A stretch of 47,116 nt of DNA from Pseudoselenomonas ruminantium (GTDB taxonomy: Bacteria; Bacillota; Negativicutes; Selenomonadales; Selenomonadaceae): the NCBI RefSeq assembly GCF_900113715.1, contig NZ_FOQK01000026.1, positions 1-47,116 on the forward strand. The letters are read 5' to 3'. Positions 1 to 8,376 of the stretch are shown here, piece after piece; the stretch's first letter is position 1, and each line of letters opens with the position of its first letter. Position numbers and translations under genes: made by a program. The notes under the pieces were generated by a model. The model searched no databases and had not been told where the DNA came from. It saw nothing but the letters and a program-made list of their open reading frames with translations.

Positions 1-232
1 TATATCCATTAGACATGAATCCGAATAAAATTGCTTTCAGCATGTTGGCCGGGTTGTATCTGATGCGTCCAGTGATATGTTTCGGAACATTTTTCAGATA
101 CTTCTCCAAGTCGATTCCCTCCATGAATCTGTCGAAAACCAACACTGGGTCGCAAATATCCAGATAATCTGAAATATATAGTGGCAAAATTGCCTGTTTT
201 GATTTAGAATAGTTGGTGGTTGAAATTTTCAT
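1..232 (-). mobile_element. IS1182-family transposase, N-terminal part (cut by window edge)
   Basis: The minus strand from the ATG at 230-232 to the window edge is open and encodes about 77 residues. The translation contains SDYLDICDPVLVFDRFMEGI followed by LEKYL and then GRIRYNPANMLKAILFGFM. This matches the N-terminal domain of IS1182-type transposases, in which a conserved RYxPxxMLK block precedes the DDE domain. The catalytic domain lies outside the window, so intactness cannot be judged. The call rests on motif memory. Confidence 0.75.
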
Positions 233-254
233 GTGGTATGTAAATTTTACCATA

Positions 255-296
255 AAAGGCGGTCCGCCGACTCTTTTGAGTCAGCGGACCGCCTTT
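255..296 (-). terminator. Hairpin terminator downstream of the small membrane protein gene
   Basis: The arms 255-273 and 278-296 are inverted repeats of 19 bases with one G-U pair and a 4-base loop. Read on the minus strand the stem is followed by CTTTTA. It would end the 671-336 transcript and also separate it from the IS1182 copy. Confidence 0.7.
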
Positions 297-335
297 GTTA
301 CTAGGGATGTGTTATTTCACAGCCCCTGCTTGCCT

Positions 336-671
336 TCAGTGAAGGAACATGTACCAGACGGCGATGATGCCGCCAGCCACGGTGGCTATTTTCTCTAATT
401 GATCGGTGCTTGTGCTCTGCAGCCAGTCGGTGTTCACATCAATGACATCGAGGCCCTTGCGCACGAGCCAGCGCAGGGCACAGGCCAGCAGATAAGTCAG
501 GGCGATCTTCACCAGCACCATGGCGATATTCACGGCCAGCCCGATGATCAGGCAGACCAGGGCTGCGACGAGCACGATGCCGGCCACCCCCGTCAATATG
601 GTCATGACGGCGCCGCTGACAAGGGAGGCACCGAGAAGGAACACTACCACCAGTATCGCTAGAACTCCCAT
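336..671 (-). CDS. Small integral membrane protein, unknown function
   Basis: The protein has 111 residues when started at the ATG at 671, which has GCGAGG 9 bases upstream; a GTG at 680 is possible but less well placed. The first 65 residues are almost all hydrophobic and alanine/valine/glycine rich, giving two or three membrane segments. A short polar stretch (RWLVRKGLDVIDVNTDWLQ) follows, then a final hydrophobic segment. I do not recognise a family. It starts 15 bases after the UPF0158 stop, so the two are probably cotranscribed. Confidence 0.6.
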   Translation of the reverse strand: MGVLAILVVVFLLGASLVSGAVMTILTGVAGIVLVAALVCLIIGLAVNIAMVLVKIALTYLLACALRWLVRKGLDVIDVNTDWLQSTSTDQLEKIATVAGGIIAVWYMFLH

Positions 672-686
672 AAGGAACACCTCGCT

Positions 687-1100
687 TTACTCCTCATATT
701 CCAGTGCGTTTTCCTCGCACCAGTCGCGGGCAGTCTCGATGAGCTGCGCCTGCAGGTATTTTTCCCAGACCGGCTTCAGCAGCAGATGGCGCACCTGATG
801 GTTGAACCGCGTCACCGCGCCACTGCCCTGCAGGGCATCCTGCAGGCGCTCCCTGACGTCTTCCCGCTCCCGCGAGGCAGCAAAGCCCTGCATGAAGCCC
901 CGCAGGTCCTCATCGATGACATTGGGGACCGGGATGTAGTGCTCCCAGTCCTCTTCAATCGTGAACACATGCTCCAAGGCCTGTTCTTCATCCATATCAT
1001 CAGCCACCACCATGACTTTTCCCTTCGCGATGTCGACATAACTCTGCCGCACATCCGACTGCGCCATAGCGGCCGCTAATTCTTCCAATTTGATCTTCAT
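687..1100 (-). CDS. UPF0158 family protein
   Basis: A 137-residue soluble acidic protein. The start is the ATG at 1100 because GGAGG lies 8 bases upstream; a longer reading to 1157 has no ribosome site. The N-terminal pattern MKIKLEELAAAM, then YVDIAKGKVMVV and a tryptophan-rich segment with YIPVP, fits the UPF0158 family (PF03682), whose function is not established. The C-terminal half (LLLKPVWEKYLQAQLIETAR) is helical. It lies downstream of tyrA behind a terminator and probably forms a two-gene unit with the membrane protein after it. Confidence 0.7.
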   Translation of the reverse strand: MKIKLEELAAAMAQSDVRQSYVDIAKGKVMVVADDMDEEQALEHVFTIEEDWEHYIPVPNVIDEDLRGFMQGFAASREREDVRERLQDALQGSGAVTRFNHQVRHLLLKPVWEKYLQAQLIETARDWCEENALEYEE

Positions 1101-1156
1101 AGTATATCCTCCGTTGTTTTCCTCCTTATTATACGCATAATCGCTGAGAAAAAACA

Positions 1157-1182
1157 AGCCTTCCCGCTAAGGAAGGCTCGCG
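1157..1182 (-). terminator. Terminator of the aroF-tyrA operon
   Basis: AGCCTTCC (1157-1164) and GGAAGGCT (1171-1178) form an 8-bp stem. On the minus strand it is followed by TGTTTTTT, a good U-tract, just after the tyrA stop. Confidence 0.8.
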
Positions 1183-1184
1183 TA

Positions 1185-2081
1185 TCAGTTGGGATCGAAT
1201 TTCTTCGTGGCATTTTCGAGCAGGCTGTCACGCCGCTGCTTCGAGGCAGCAAAGTAGTCGTGCACCGCCTGGCGATCGTGCTGCTCACAGGCCGTGATGA
1301 CTTCGCCGAGGATATGCTGCAGCTCCTTGAGATTGGCTACGATGGCCTCCCCATTGGTCATGCAGATATCGGCCCACATGTCGGCATTCGAGGAGGCAAT
1401 GCGCGTCGTATCGGTAAAGCCGCCGCCGATGAGCTTGATGCACGAGTCCAGGTCGCCGCCTGTGCGGTTGAGCAGCGTGACGAGGGCCGCCGCCGTCACA
1501 TGCGGCACATGGCTGATGACCGACGCGCAGCGGTCGTGGCGCGCAATGTCCAGCGTCGTGAAGTTGGCCCCCGTATGGCGCAGGACGCTCATGAGCTTAT
1601 CGTGGGCCTCCTGTGGCGCCCCCGTGTCCTCGACGATCACATAGGCCTTGCCGACGAACAGGTCCTTCTTGGCCGCCGTGACGCCGCTCTTTTCGCGGCC
1701 AGTCATCGGATGGCCGGCGATATAGTAGACATCCTGGGGCAGGATATCCCGCAGATGACGCCAGATATACTGCTTGGTGCTGCCCGCATCGGTGAGGATG
1801 GCCCCTTTCTTCAGATAGGGCAGGATCTTTTCCACCATCGGCACGATCTGCAGGACCGGCGGGCTCAGAAAGACAATATCGGCGTCTTTGACCACCGCCT
1901 CGATATCCGCCGTCGCATAATCGACAGCACCAAGCTTCATCGCATTATCCATCGAGGCTTGCGTGCGGCAAAGGCCTGTGATGTAGATATCCTCGCCCAT
2001 CTTGTCCTTGAGGCACAGTCCCAGTGAGCCACCGATCAAACCGACGCCGATGATGGCAAGGTTTATCTTCGCCCGGCTCAT
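1185..2081 (-). CDS. tyrA: Prephenate dehydrogenase
   Basis: Oxidatively decarboxylates prephenate to 4-hydroxyphenylpyruvate with NAD(P)+, the committed step to tyrosine. The N-terminal Rossmann fold carries [10 protein letters not shown] (residues 12-21), followed by DAGSTK and the HPM motif in [11 protein letters not shown] that holds the active-site histidine. At 298 residues it lacks the C-terminal ACT domain of many Bacillus-type enzymes, so allosteric tyrosine feedback may be absent and control may rest on the upstream T-box. Its ATG overlaps the DAHP synthase stop by four bases (ATGA), indicating translational coupling. Confidence 0.93.
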   Translation of the reverse strand: MSRAKINLAIIGVGLIGGSLGLCLKDKMGEDIYITGLCRTQASMDNAMKLGAVDYATADIEAVVKDADIVFLSPPVLQIVPMVEKILPYLKKGAILTDAGSTKQYIWRHLRDILPQDVYYIAGHPMTGREKSGVTAAKKDLFVGKAYVIVEDTGAPQEAHDKLMSVLRHTGANFTTLDIARHDRCASVISHVPHVTAAALVTLLNRTGGDLDSCIKLIGGGFTDTTRIASSNADMWADICMTNGEAIVANLKELQHILGEVITACEQHDRQAVHDYFAASKQRRDSLLENATKKFDPN

Positions 2082-3091
2082 AATTTCCGGCCCATGACAG
2101 CGGCGATCTTGCCCAAGTCCGCCATCAAGCGGTTGAAGTTCTTCGGCGTCAGGCTCTGGTCACCATCGGAAAGGGCGACCTCCGGATGCGGATGCACCTC
2201 GATGATCAGGCCGTCACAGCCAGCGGCGACAGCGGCGCGGGCCATCGGCTGCACCATCTGCCAGCGTCCCGTGCCATGGCTCGGGTCAACGATGATGGGC
2301 AGGTGGGAGAGCTCCTTGATGGCTGCCACGGCACTGAGGTCGAGGGTGTTGCGCGTGAAGGTCTCATAGGTGCGGATGCCGCGCTCACAGAAAATGACGT
2401 TCTCATTGCCGCCCGCGAGGATGTACTCGGCGGCATTGAGCCACTCGCTGATGGTTGCCGACAGGCCGCGCTTGAGCATGACCGGCTTGTTGACCTTGCC
2501 CAGTGCCTTCAGCAGCTGGAAGTTCTGCATATTGCGCGCACCGACCTGATAGACATCGGCATATTTGCCAACGAGCTCGATATCATCCTTATCGACGATT
2601 TCGGTCACGACCTTGAGGCCCACCTCATCGGCGACTTCGCGCAGCATCTTGAGGCCATCCTCGGCCAGACCCTGGAAGTCATACGGGCTCGTGCGCGGCT
2701 TGAAGGCGCCGCCGCGCAGGAACTGGGCACCGCCGGCCTTGACGGCCTTGGCTGCCTCGCGCAGCTGCTCGATGCTCTCGACCGAGCAGGGGCCGGCCAT
2801 AACGACGAGATTCTCGCCACCGACCTTGACGCCAGCCACATCGACCACCGAGTCCTCCGGATGCCAGGTACGGCTGACGAGCTTGTACTTCTCCGTGATG
2901 CGGACCGTCTTTTCGACGCCTTCCATCATGTTCATCTCGAGATTGGCAATCTTTTTCTTGTCGCCGATGACACCGACAATCGTGACTTCCTCGCCCGTCG
3001 ATACATGGGGCTTGAGACCGGCTGCTTCTATCTTCTTGATGACCTTATCGATATTTTCCTTGGTTGCGCTGGGGCTCATTACAATGATCAT
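2078..3091 (-). CDS. aroF: 3-deoxy-7-phosphoheptulonate (DAHP) synthase, class with N-terminal ferredoxin-like domain
   Basis: Condenses PEP and erythrose-4-phosphate, the first step of the shikimate pathway. Residues 1-70 form the small ferredoxin-like regulatory domain known from the Thermotoga enzyme. The TIM barrel follows, with [46 protein letters not shown] and [11 protein letters not shown]. The start at 3091 gives MIIVMSP with GGAGGG about 8 bases upstream; an in-frame ATG two codons earlier (3097) is too close to that site. Total length is 337 residues. Transcription is predicted to be controlled by the tyrosine T-box immediately upstream. Confidence 0.95.
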   Translation of the reverse strand: MIIVMSPSATKENIDKVIKKIEAAGLKPHVSTGEEVTIVGVIGDKKKIANLEMNMMEGVEKTVRITEKYKLVSRTWHPEDSVVDVAGVKVGGENLVVMAGPCSVESIEQLREAAKAVKAGGAQFLRGGAFKPRTSPYDFQGLAEDGLKMLREVADEVGLKVVTEIVDKDDIELVGKYADVYQVGARNMQNFQLLKALGKVNKPVMLKRGLSATISEWLNAAEYILAGGNENVIFCERGIRTYETFTRNTLDLSAVAAIKELSHLPIIVDPSHGTGRWQMVQPMARAAVAAGCDGLIIEVHPHPEVALSDGDQSLTPKNFNRLMADLGKIAAVMGRKL

Positions 3092-3158
3092 ATTCATTCC
3101 CTCCAAAATTCTTAGCGATCTTTCACCGAAAACCATTCCGAAATGAAGTATTGCCACC

Positions 3159-3413
3159 AAAAAAGCCCGCCCCTCTACAGGGACGAGCTGATATACCCGT
3201 GGTACCACCCTGCTTGCTGCTGCAAGCCTCTCATTTCGGATACTGACATATCCTAGCCTATGATAACGGTGGCATTCCGGCGCGGCCTACTGCTTGTTCA
3301 GCCTGCTGCTCAGGAGTGTATTTCCATTCAGGTCTCCACGGTGTCTCACCAACCCACCGCTCTCTGCCGAAGCCACTGGATGTACTTCTCTCCGTCTGTG
3401 CATTTCACTTGTT
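3159..3413 (-). promoter_or_regulatory. T-box leader, tyrosine-specific (UAC specifier)
   Basis: Minus-strand leader before aroF. The antiterminator carries AGGGTGGTACCACGG (complement of 3197-3211), the T-box signature that binds the tRNA acceptor end. It is followed by a 9-bp terminator stem GCTCGTCCC/GGGGCGGGC and a run of T (3159-3187). Stem I shows the GAGAG element and, just before the ACTCC distal strand, the specifier loop GGAAATACACTCC, in which TAC reads as a tyrosine codon. Uncharged tRNA-Tyr would allow read-through into aroF-tyrA. The class is certain; the specifier assignment is inferred from its position in stem I. Confidence 0.88.
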
Positions 3414-3420
3414 GGTTAAT

Positions 3421-3449
3421 ACTATAACAGTTCATCAGCGCAATGTCAA
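3421..3449 (-). promoter_or_regulatory. Promoter of the aroF-tyrA operon
   Basis: On the minus strand TTGACA (3444-3449), a 17-base spacer and TATAGT (3421-3426). Transcription would start near 3413, just before the T-box stem I. Confidence 0.8.
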
Positions 3450-3503
3450 CACATTTTGTAAATGTTACTCTGTAAAATCCACTGGTACTACACGTTTATT
3501 CCA

Positions 3504-3956
3504 TCAGACCTTGACCATCGCGATCTCGTCGCAATTCGGGAACTTCGGACAGTCGATGCATTCCTTCCAGACCTTATGCGGCAGTTCTTCCTTCGTGATG
3601 GTCTCGAACCCCAGCGTCTGGAAGAAGCCCGGCTTGTAGGTAAGGGTGAAGACCTTCTCCACCCCCAGCTGCTCGCCCTCAGCGATCAGCCGCTTCACAA
3701 TCTCCGCACCGATGCCCTGCCGCGTCTTCTGGGGCGCTACAGCCAGGGTGCGGACCTCAGCCAGCCGATCCCAGATGATATGCAGGCCGCCCACGCCGGC
3801 AATCGTGCCGTCCTCATCCTCGGCCACGATCATATCGCGCAGCGTCTCATAGAGCGTATTGCGCGAACGGGCCAGCATCACACCCTCTTCCGCATAATCA
3901 GCCACCAGCTGATAGATTGCCTCGATGTCTTTAAACGTCGCCTTACGATATTTCAC
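3504..3956 (-). CDS. GNAT acetyltransferase, short N-acetylglutamate synthase-like
   Basis: A 150-residue GNAT-fold protein. The acetyl-CoA loop is seen as TRQGIGAEIVKRLI (about residues 80-93), preceded by the beta-strand EVRTLAVAP. The N-terminal YAEEGVMLARSRNTLYE and the C-terminal HKVWKECIDCPKFPNCDE, with three cysteines, are typical of the short ArgA-like enzymes (S-NAGS) that make N-acetylglutamate for arginine synthesis. The start is a GTG at 3956 with only a weak ribosome site, so translation may depend on coupling to nth, whose stop lies 36 bases upstream. Substrate is inferred from family resemblance; no arginine genes are nearby. Confidence 0.75.
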   Translation of the reverse strand: MKYRKATFKDIEAIYQLVADYAEEGVMLARSRNTLYETLRDMIVAEDEDGTIAGVGGLHIIWDRLAEVRTLAVAPQKTRQGIGAEIVKRLIAEGEQLGVEKVFTLTYKPGFFQTLGFETITKEELPHKVWKECIDCPKFPNCDEIAMVKV

Positions 3957-3991
3957 TCAACCATCTCATTTCCTTTTCAGTTCTAGTTTCC

Positions 3992-4627
3992 TTATGCCGG
4001 CTCGCTGCTCGGACAGACAGGCGCCAGCGGGCATTCGGTGCAAAGCGGCTTGCGCGCCTTGCAGATCTTGCGCCCATGCCAGATCAGCCAATGATGGGCA
4101 TCCGACCACTTCTCCCGGGGGATGGCCTTCTGCAGGCCATGCTCGACCTCCAGCGGCGTCTTGCCCGTCGCCAGCTTCAGCCGGTTGGCGATGCGGAACA
4201 CATGGGTATCCACCGCGATCGCCGGCTGATGGAAGGCCACGCTCATGACGACGTTGGCCGTCTTGCGTCCGACACCGGGCAACGACTGGAGCGCTTCGAA
4301 ATCTGCCGGCACCTCGCCCCCGTACTGCTCGCAGAGCATCTGGCAGGCCGCCAGGATGTTCTTGGCCTTGTTGCGGAAAAGCCCGCAGTCGCGGATTTCC
4401 TCCTCGAGCTGCGCCAGCCCCAGCGAGAGTATCGCCTCGGGGGTCGCTGCCTTCTGGAACAGCCGCGCCGTCGTCACATTGACGCGCTTGTCCGTGCACT
4501 GCGCCGACAGGATGACCGCAATCAAGAGCTCAAAGGCATTGCGGAAGATGAGCTCAGGCTTGGCCCCGCGATAGAGCCGCTCGAGGATAGCCAGCTGCTC
4601 CTGCTTGATTTTCTTTGTTACTCGCAT
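3992..4627 (-). CDS. nth: Endonuclease III (DNA glycosylase/AP lyase)
   Basis: Removes oxidised pyrimidines and cuts abasic sites in base-excision repair. The helix-hairpin-helix LPGVGRKTANVV holds the catalytic lysine, and VDTHVFRI the conserved aspartate. The C-terminal iron-sulfur loop has the C-X6-C-X2-C-X5-C spacing (CKARKPLCTECPLAPVC). The start at ATG 4627 has AAGGGG about 7 bases upstream, giving 211 residues, the normal length; the upstream TTG at 4642 overlaps that site. Confidence 0.95.
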   Translation of the reverse strand: MRVTKKIKQEQLAILERLYRGAKPELIFRNAFELLIAVILSAQCTDKRVNVTTARLFQKAATPEAILSLGLAQLEEEIRDCGLFRNKAKNILAACQMLCEQYGGEVPADFEALQSLPGVGRKTANVVMSVAFHQPAIAVDTHVFRIANRLKLATGKTPLEVEHGLQKAIPREKWSDAHHWLIWHGRKICKARKPLCTECPLAPVCPSSEPA

Positions 4628-4648
4628 CGCTTTCCCCTTCAAAATACG

Positions 4649-4680
4649 GATAAGCCTTCCCCAGCAGAGGAAGGCTTATC
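4649..4680 (-). terminator. Terminator of the ACT/UPF0210 transcript
   Basis: Perfect 12-bp stem (4649-4660 with 4669-4680) with an 8-base loop. On the minus strand it is followed by CCGTATTTTG, a modest U-tract. Confidence 0.7.
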
Positions 4681-4703
4681 GGATACTAGCTTAGGTTGCC
4701 CGC

Positions 4704-6065
4704 TTAGTTCGTCAGGCTGCGGATCGGCGCCGGGATGCGGCCGCCGCGCGCGATAAACGCCTCCGAGCTGTACTGGTTGCGGACCGGCACGATCGGGCAA
4801 TAGCCCAAAAGGCCGCCATACTCGACCATATCGCCGACCTTCGCCCCCGGTACCGGGATGACGCGGACCGCCGTAGTCTTGTTGTTGATCATGCCGATAG
4901 CTGCCTCATCGGCGATGATGCCGGAAATCGTAGCTGCCGAGCAGTCGCCCTCGATGGCAATCATATCGAGGCCGACGGAGCATACGCAGGTCATGGCCTC
5001 GAGTTTCTCGATCGAGAGGCTGCCCGACTTGATGGCTGCGATCATGCCCTCATCTTCACTTACCGGGATGAAGGCACCCGAGAGGCCGCCGACATGCGAG
5101 GACGCCATAAGGCCGCCCTTCTTGACCGCATCATTGAGGAGTGCCAGTGCCGCCGTGGTACCCGGAGCACCACAGCTCTCGATGCCCATCTCCTCGATGA
5201 TGCGCGCCACGCTGTCGCCGACTGCCGGCGTCGGTGCCAGCGACAGGTCGATGATGCCAAAGGGCACACCCAGGCGCTTCGATGCCTCACGAGCAACGAG
5301 CTGGCCGACACGCGTGATCTTGAACGCCGTCTTCTTGATGGTCTCAGCCACTTCCGTGAAGTCAGCACCCTTGAGGTTTTCCAGCGCATGCTTGACAACA
5401 CCCGGGCCGCTGACGCCGACGCTCACGACCTTGTCCGCCTCGCTGACGCCGTGGAAGGCACCAGCCATGAAGGGATTGTCCCCCGGCGCATTGCAGAACA
5501 CGACGAGCTTGGCGCAGCCCAATGCCTGCGTATCACGCGTGAGCTCCGCCGTGCGCTTGATGACCTCGCCCATCTCGCGCACGCAATCCATATTGATGCC
5601 CGTCTTCGTCGAGCCGAGATTGACCGACGAGCAGACAAGATCCGTCGTCGCCAATGCCTGCGGAATCGAGTTGATGAGCACGCGGTCGCCATGGGTAAAG
5701 CCCTTCTCGACCAGCGCTGAGAAACCGCCGATGAAGTTGACACCGACAGCCTTGGCGGCGCGGTCCATGGCCTCAGCGACCGGTACATACGAATCGGTCT
5801 TGCAGGCATCGGCCGCAATGGAAATCGGCGTTACCGAAATGCGTTTATGAATGATAGGAATGCCATACTCCGCCTCGATATCCTCACCGGTTTTCACGAG
5901 GAACTCTGCCGATTTCGTAATCTTGTCATAGACATTCTGGCAGAACTGGTTGATATTCGGATGCGCGCAGTCACGGAGCGAGATGCCCATCGTGATCGTA
6001 CGCACGTCGAGCTTGTTCTCCGTAATCATGGCATTTGTTTCTAAAATATCATCTATCGTTATCAC
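4704..6065 (-). CDS. UPF0210 (DUF711/PFL) family protein
   Basis: A 453-residue protein matching the UPF0210 family along its whole length: [12 protein letters not shown] near the start, [87 protein letters not shown] and [19 protein letters not shown]. Its biochemical function is unknown to me. It starts with GTG at 6065 (AGGAGG 11 bases upstream), which agrees with the family N-terminus. It is almost always paired with a small ACT-domain gene, as here. The 91-bp gap between the two holds five tandem TGACNNGTCA palindromes. Confidence 0.9.
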   Translation of the reverse strand: MITIDDILETNAMITENKLDVRTITMGISLRDCAHPNINQFCQNVYDKITKSAEFLVKTGEDIEAEYGIPIIHKRISVTPISIAADACKTDSYVPVAEAMDRAAKAVGVNFIGGFSALVEKGFTHGDRVLINSIPQALATTDLVCSSVNLGSTKTGINMDCVREMGEVIKRTAELTRDTQALGCAKLVVFCNAPGDNPFMAGAFHGVSEADKVVSVGVSGPGVVKHALENLKGADFTEVAETIKKTAFKITRVGQLVAREASKRLGVPFGIIDLSLAPTPAVGDSVARIIEEMGIESCGAPGTTAALALLNDAVKKGGLMASSHVGGLSGAFIPVSEDEGMIAAIKSGSLSIEKLEAMTCVCSVGLDMIAIEGDCSAATISGIIADEAAIGMINNKTTAVRVIPVPGAKVGDMVEYGGLLGYCPIVPVRNQYSSEAFIARGGRIPAPIRSLTN

Positions 6066-6097
6066 GTGTCTAAAATCCTCCTAATCGATTCCATCCA

Positions 6098-6160
6098 TTG
6101 ACATGTCAACCTGACCCGTCAACTTGACATGTCATTTGACCGGTCATTTTGACTGGTCAG
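6098..6160. repeat. Array of five tandem TTGAC-NN-GTCAA palindromes
   Basis: Five 12-bp palindromic units lie at 6098, 6111, 6124, 6136 and 6149, a spacing of 12 to 13 bp. All keep the core TGAC-NN-GTCA, while the two central bases vary (AT, CC, AT, CG, TG). The array fills the gap between the ACT-domain gene and UPF0210, and the last unit overlaps the ACT stop codon. Function is unknown; see findings for other copies. Confidence 0.8.
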
Positions 6161-6426
6161 ATATTGTGCATGATGTTGAAGATATCCTCATGCTGGGCCT
6201 TGATGTCCACGTTGATTTCCTGCCCGCGCTCCTTGAGCGTCTTCTGCAGATCCGTGAGCTTGATTTTGCTGCCGCTGATCTCAGCGATCAAAATCATATT
6301 GAAGAACCCATCCATGATATTCTGGTTGATCGACAGGATATTGACATTGTTCTCGGCAAGAATCTGGCTGACCATCGCAATGATACCGACACGGTCTTTA
6401 CCAACGACTGTCACTACAAGTTTCAT
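6157..6426 (-). CDS. ACT-domain protein (UPF0237 family)
   Basis: An 89-residue protein made of one ACT domain: MKLVVTVVGKDRVGIIAMVSQ, then ILAENNVNILSINQNIMDGFFNMILIAEIS, the beta-alpha-beta pattern of small-molecule-binding ACT domains. UPF0237 proteins are conserved upstream of UPF0210 genes and are presumed to be the regulatory partner, although the ligand is unknown. It probably heads the two-gene operon, with the promoter at 6465-6493. Confidence 0.9.
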   Translation of the reverse strand: MKLVVTVVGKDRVGIIAMVSQILAENNVNILSINQNIMDGFFNMILIAEISGSKIKLTDLQKTLKERGQEINVDIKAQHEDIFNIMHNI

Positions 6427-6464
6427 TTACACATTTCTCCTTTTCATTCCTAAGACTACGACTC

Positions 6465-6493
6465 ATTGTGTAAACCATAGAACAATGTGTCAA
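6465..6493 (-). promoter_or_regulatory. Promoter of the ACT/UPF0210 operon
   Basis: On the minus strand TTGACA (6488-6493), a 17-base spacer and CACAAT (6465-6470). The two boxes lie within similar sequences, GTTGACACATT and GTTTACACAAT, which could be paired operator half-sites. Confidence 0.6.
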
Positions 6494-6632
6494 CACAAAT
6501 CATTTTCCCCCATTATACCAATAGAATACTGAAAAACCAAGTATTCCGCGAAAATTCTTTCGAAAAAATCATGTCATATGTCCCCGAATCCGATATAATA
6601 GAGCTATGACTAGTAATCAGGAGGCATCATTT

Positions 6633-7493
6633 ATGGAATATGGTTTTTTCAATGGCGAATTCATCACACTAGATACCGCGAAAGTACAGCTTGAGGACCG
6701 CGGCTATCAATTCGGCGACGGCATCTACGAAGCCACGCGGGTCTACAACGGCAAATGCTTTGCGCTGGACCGCCATCTGGCCCGCTGCCGCCGCTCGCTG
6801 CGCGAGCTGCGCATTCCGATTACCTATATGGATGAGGAACTCACGGCCATCCACTACGACCTCATCCAAAAAAGCGGCATCCAAAACGGCGTCATCTATT
6901 TCCAGATTACGCGCGCCACGGCCCCGCGCACGCATTATTTCCCCGACCAGGTCATCCCGAATCTTTCGATGACCATCCGCGAATCAGAGCCCAACCGCAA
7001 GTGGCAGGAAGACGGCATCGCATGCATGCTGGCCGAAGACATCCGCTGGCTGCGCTGCGACATCAAGAGCCTGAACCTTTTGGGCAATGTATTAGCCAAA
7101 CAGGCCGCGCATGAGAAAGGTCTGCAGGGTGCCATTCAGTTCCGCAAGGATACGGATCTGATTACCGAAGGCTCAAGCAGCAACTTCTTTATCGTCAAAG
7201 ACGGCCTGATTTGGACGCATCCGACTGACAACCTTATCCTCAAGGGCGTCACGCGCTCCATCCTGCTCGAAGAAGTCATCCCGCAGCTCGGCTATACCGT
7301 CGTCGAAAAAGCCTTCACGCCGGAATTTGCCCTAAGTGCGGAGGAAGCCTTCGTCACGAGCACCAGCCTCGAAGTCACACCAGTCGTCAACATCGACGGA
7401 CACACCATCGGCAACGGCACCCCGGGCAAAATCACCCAGAGCCTGCTCCAGGGCTACCGCGAGCTCGTCCAGAAGGAATGCTATAACGCTTGA
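6633..7493 (+). CDS. dat: D-amino acid (D-alanine) transaminase
   Basis: Class IV PLP aminotransferase of 286 residues that interconverts D-alanine and D-glutamate with 2-oxo acids, supplying D-amino acids for peptidoglycan. It matches the Bacillus enzyme closely: EDRGYQFGDGIYEATRVYNG near the N-terminus, IYFQITRATAPRTH, then DIRWLRCDIKSLNLLGN with the PLP lysine, ITEGSSSNFFIVKDG, and FVTSTSLEVTPVV. AGGAGG lies 9 bases before the ATG at 6633. A branched-chain aminotransferase is the alternative, but the sequence around the lysine is the D-alanine type. Confidence 0.9.
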   Translation: MEYGFFNGEFITLDTAKVQLEDRGYQFGDGIYEATRVYNGKCFALDRHLARCRRSLRELRIPITYMDEELTAIHYDLIQKSGIQNGVIYFQITRATAPRTHYFPDQVIPNLSMTIRESEPNRKWQEDGIACMLAEDIRWLRCDIKSLNLLGNVLAKQAAHEKGLQGAIQFRKDTDLITEGSSSNFFIVKDGLIWTHPTDNLILKGVTRSILLEEVIPQLGYTVVEKAFTPEFALSAEEAFVTSTSLEVTPVVNIDGHTIGNGTPGKITQSLLQGYRELVQKECYNA

Positions 7494-7513
7494 CGAAAGG
7501 GATGTGACAGAAC

Positions 7514-8302
7514 ATGCGAACAGGGATTATTCTCGCCGGCGCGCTCCTGGCGGCCTCTTGGGGAACCGGCGCCGCACAGGCAGCAGCCGTTGACGCAGCA
7601 ACAGTACCAGCAGCATCAGCACCTGCAGCACCAGCTGCCAGCAGGGAATACCAGCTCACGGACAAGGCCAGCCCTGCCATACCGGCCGCGCAGCTGCCGG
7701 AAAACACGGCGCGCCCTCAGGACACGCCCAAGGCGTCCCCGGCAGCAGCAGCCAGCACAGCAGAAGCGCCAGCTCCGGATTCCCGCCCCCCAAAGGCAGC
7801 CAGCCAGCCCAAGAACGAGATCGAAGTGCAGTTTGATTATCTGCATCACTGCTATTTCGATAAGCGCTACATCGATAACTACAACCTGCATATCTATAAG
7901 AAATGGAAGCGCATCCATGCCCTCTCCATCTATGGCGGCGTAACCATCACAGGCGCCAGCGGCTATCTGATTGAGGACAGCCAGCCGGACGTACATAAAA
8001 ACAGCGACGCCTTTGGCATCGGCCCTTCCGTTTTGCTGCGCTTCGAAAAACGCATCACGGGCAAGCTCTATGCCGACCTTGACGCGTCAGGCTCCCTGCG
8101 CATCTATGGCAAGGCCCATCCTGCCGGCGGCCGCGCCTTCGACTTTCTCTGGCGCATCGGCCCCCGCCTGACCTACCGCTGCACCGATGACATGGCCATC
8201 AGCCTGGGCTATATGTTTGCCCATATGTCAAACGGCTTCAGCGATCATAACCCGGGCTACAATGCCGCCGGTATTTCCCTGGGCTTCCAGTATCGTTTCT
8301 GA
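7514..8302 (+). CDS. pagL: PagL-like lipid A 3-O-deacylase, outer-membrane beta-barrel
   Basis: A 262-residue protein with a signal peptide (ILAGALLAASWGTGAAQA), a proline/alanine-rich low-complexity linker (about residues 25-95) and a C-terminal barrel of about 165 residues ending in FQYRF, the terminal aromatic expected for outer-membrane insertion. The last 30 residues contain AHMSNGFSDHNPGYNAAGI, matching the PagL active site with catalytic histidine and serine (HxSN) and the following NPG. PagL removes the 3-O-linked acyl chain of lipid A. It lies 20 bases after dat and may share its transcript. The Pro/Ala linker is not part of classical PagL. Confidence 0.82.
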   Translation: MRTGIILAGALLAASWGTGAAQAAAVDAATVPAASAPAAPAASREYQLTDKASPAIPAAQLPENTARPQDTPKASPAAAASTAEAPAPDSRPPKAASQPKNEIEVQFDYLHHCYFDKRYIDNYNLHIYKKWKRIHALSIYGGVTITGASGYLIEDSQPDVHKNSDAFGIGPSVLLRFEKRITGKLYADLDASGSLRIYGKAHPAGGRAFDFLWRIGPRLTYRCTDDMAISLGYMFAHMSNGFSDHNPGYNAAGISLGFQYRF

Positions 8303-8316
8303 CAGGCACCATAAAA

Positions 8317-8376
8317 CAAAAAGGAGCTGCAAAGACGCGGCGGATCGATCCGCCACATCTTTGCAGCTCCTTTCTT
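8317..8376. terminator. Long bidirectional terminator between pagL and nhaC
   Basis: A near-perfect inverted repeat: the arm AAAGGAGCTGCAAAGA is answered by TCTTTGCAGCTCCTTT, with an inner GGCGGATCGATCCGCC stem. T-tracts lie on both sides. It serves the two convergent genes. Confidence 0.85.

Noticed and set aside
2186-3115. Long plus-strand frames opposite aroF, tyrA, UPF0210, nhaC and ktrB
   Set aside because: In this G+C-rich, codon-biased DNA antisense frames stay open by chance. None has a ribosome site or recognisable protein, whereas the minus-strand genes have all family motifs.
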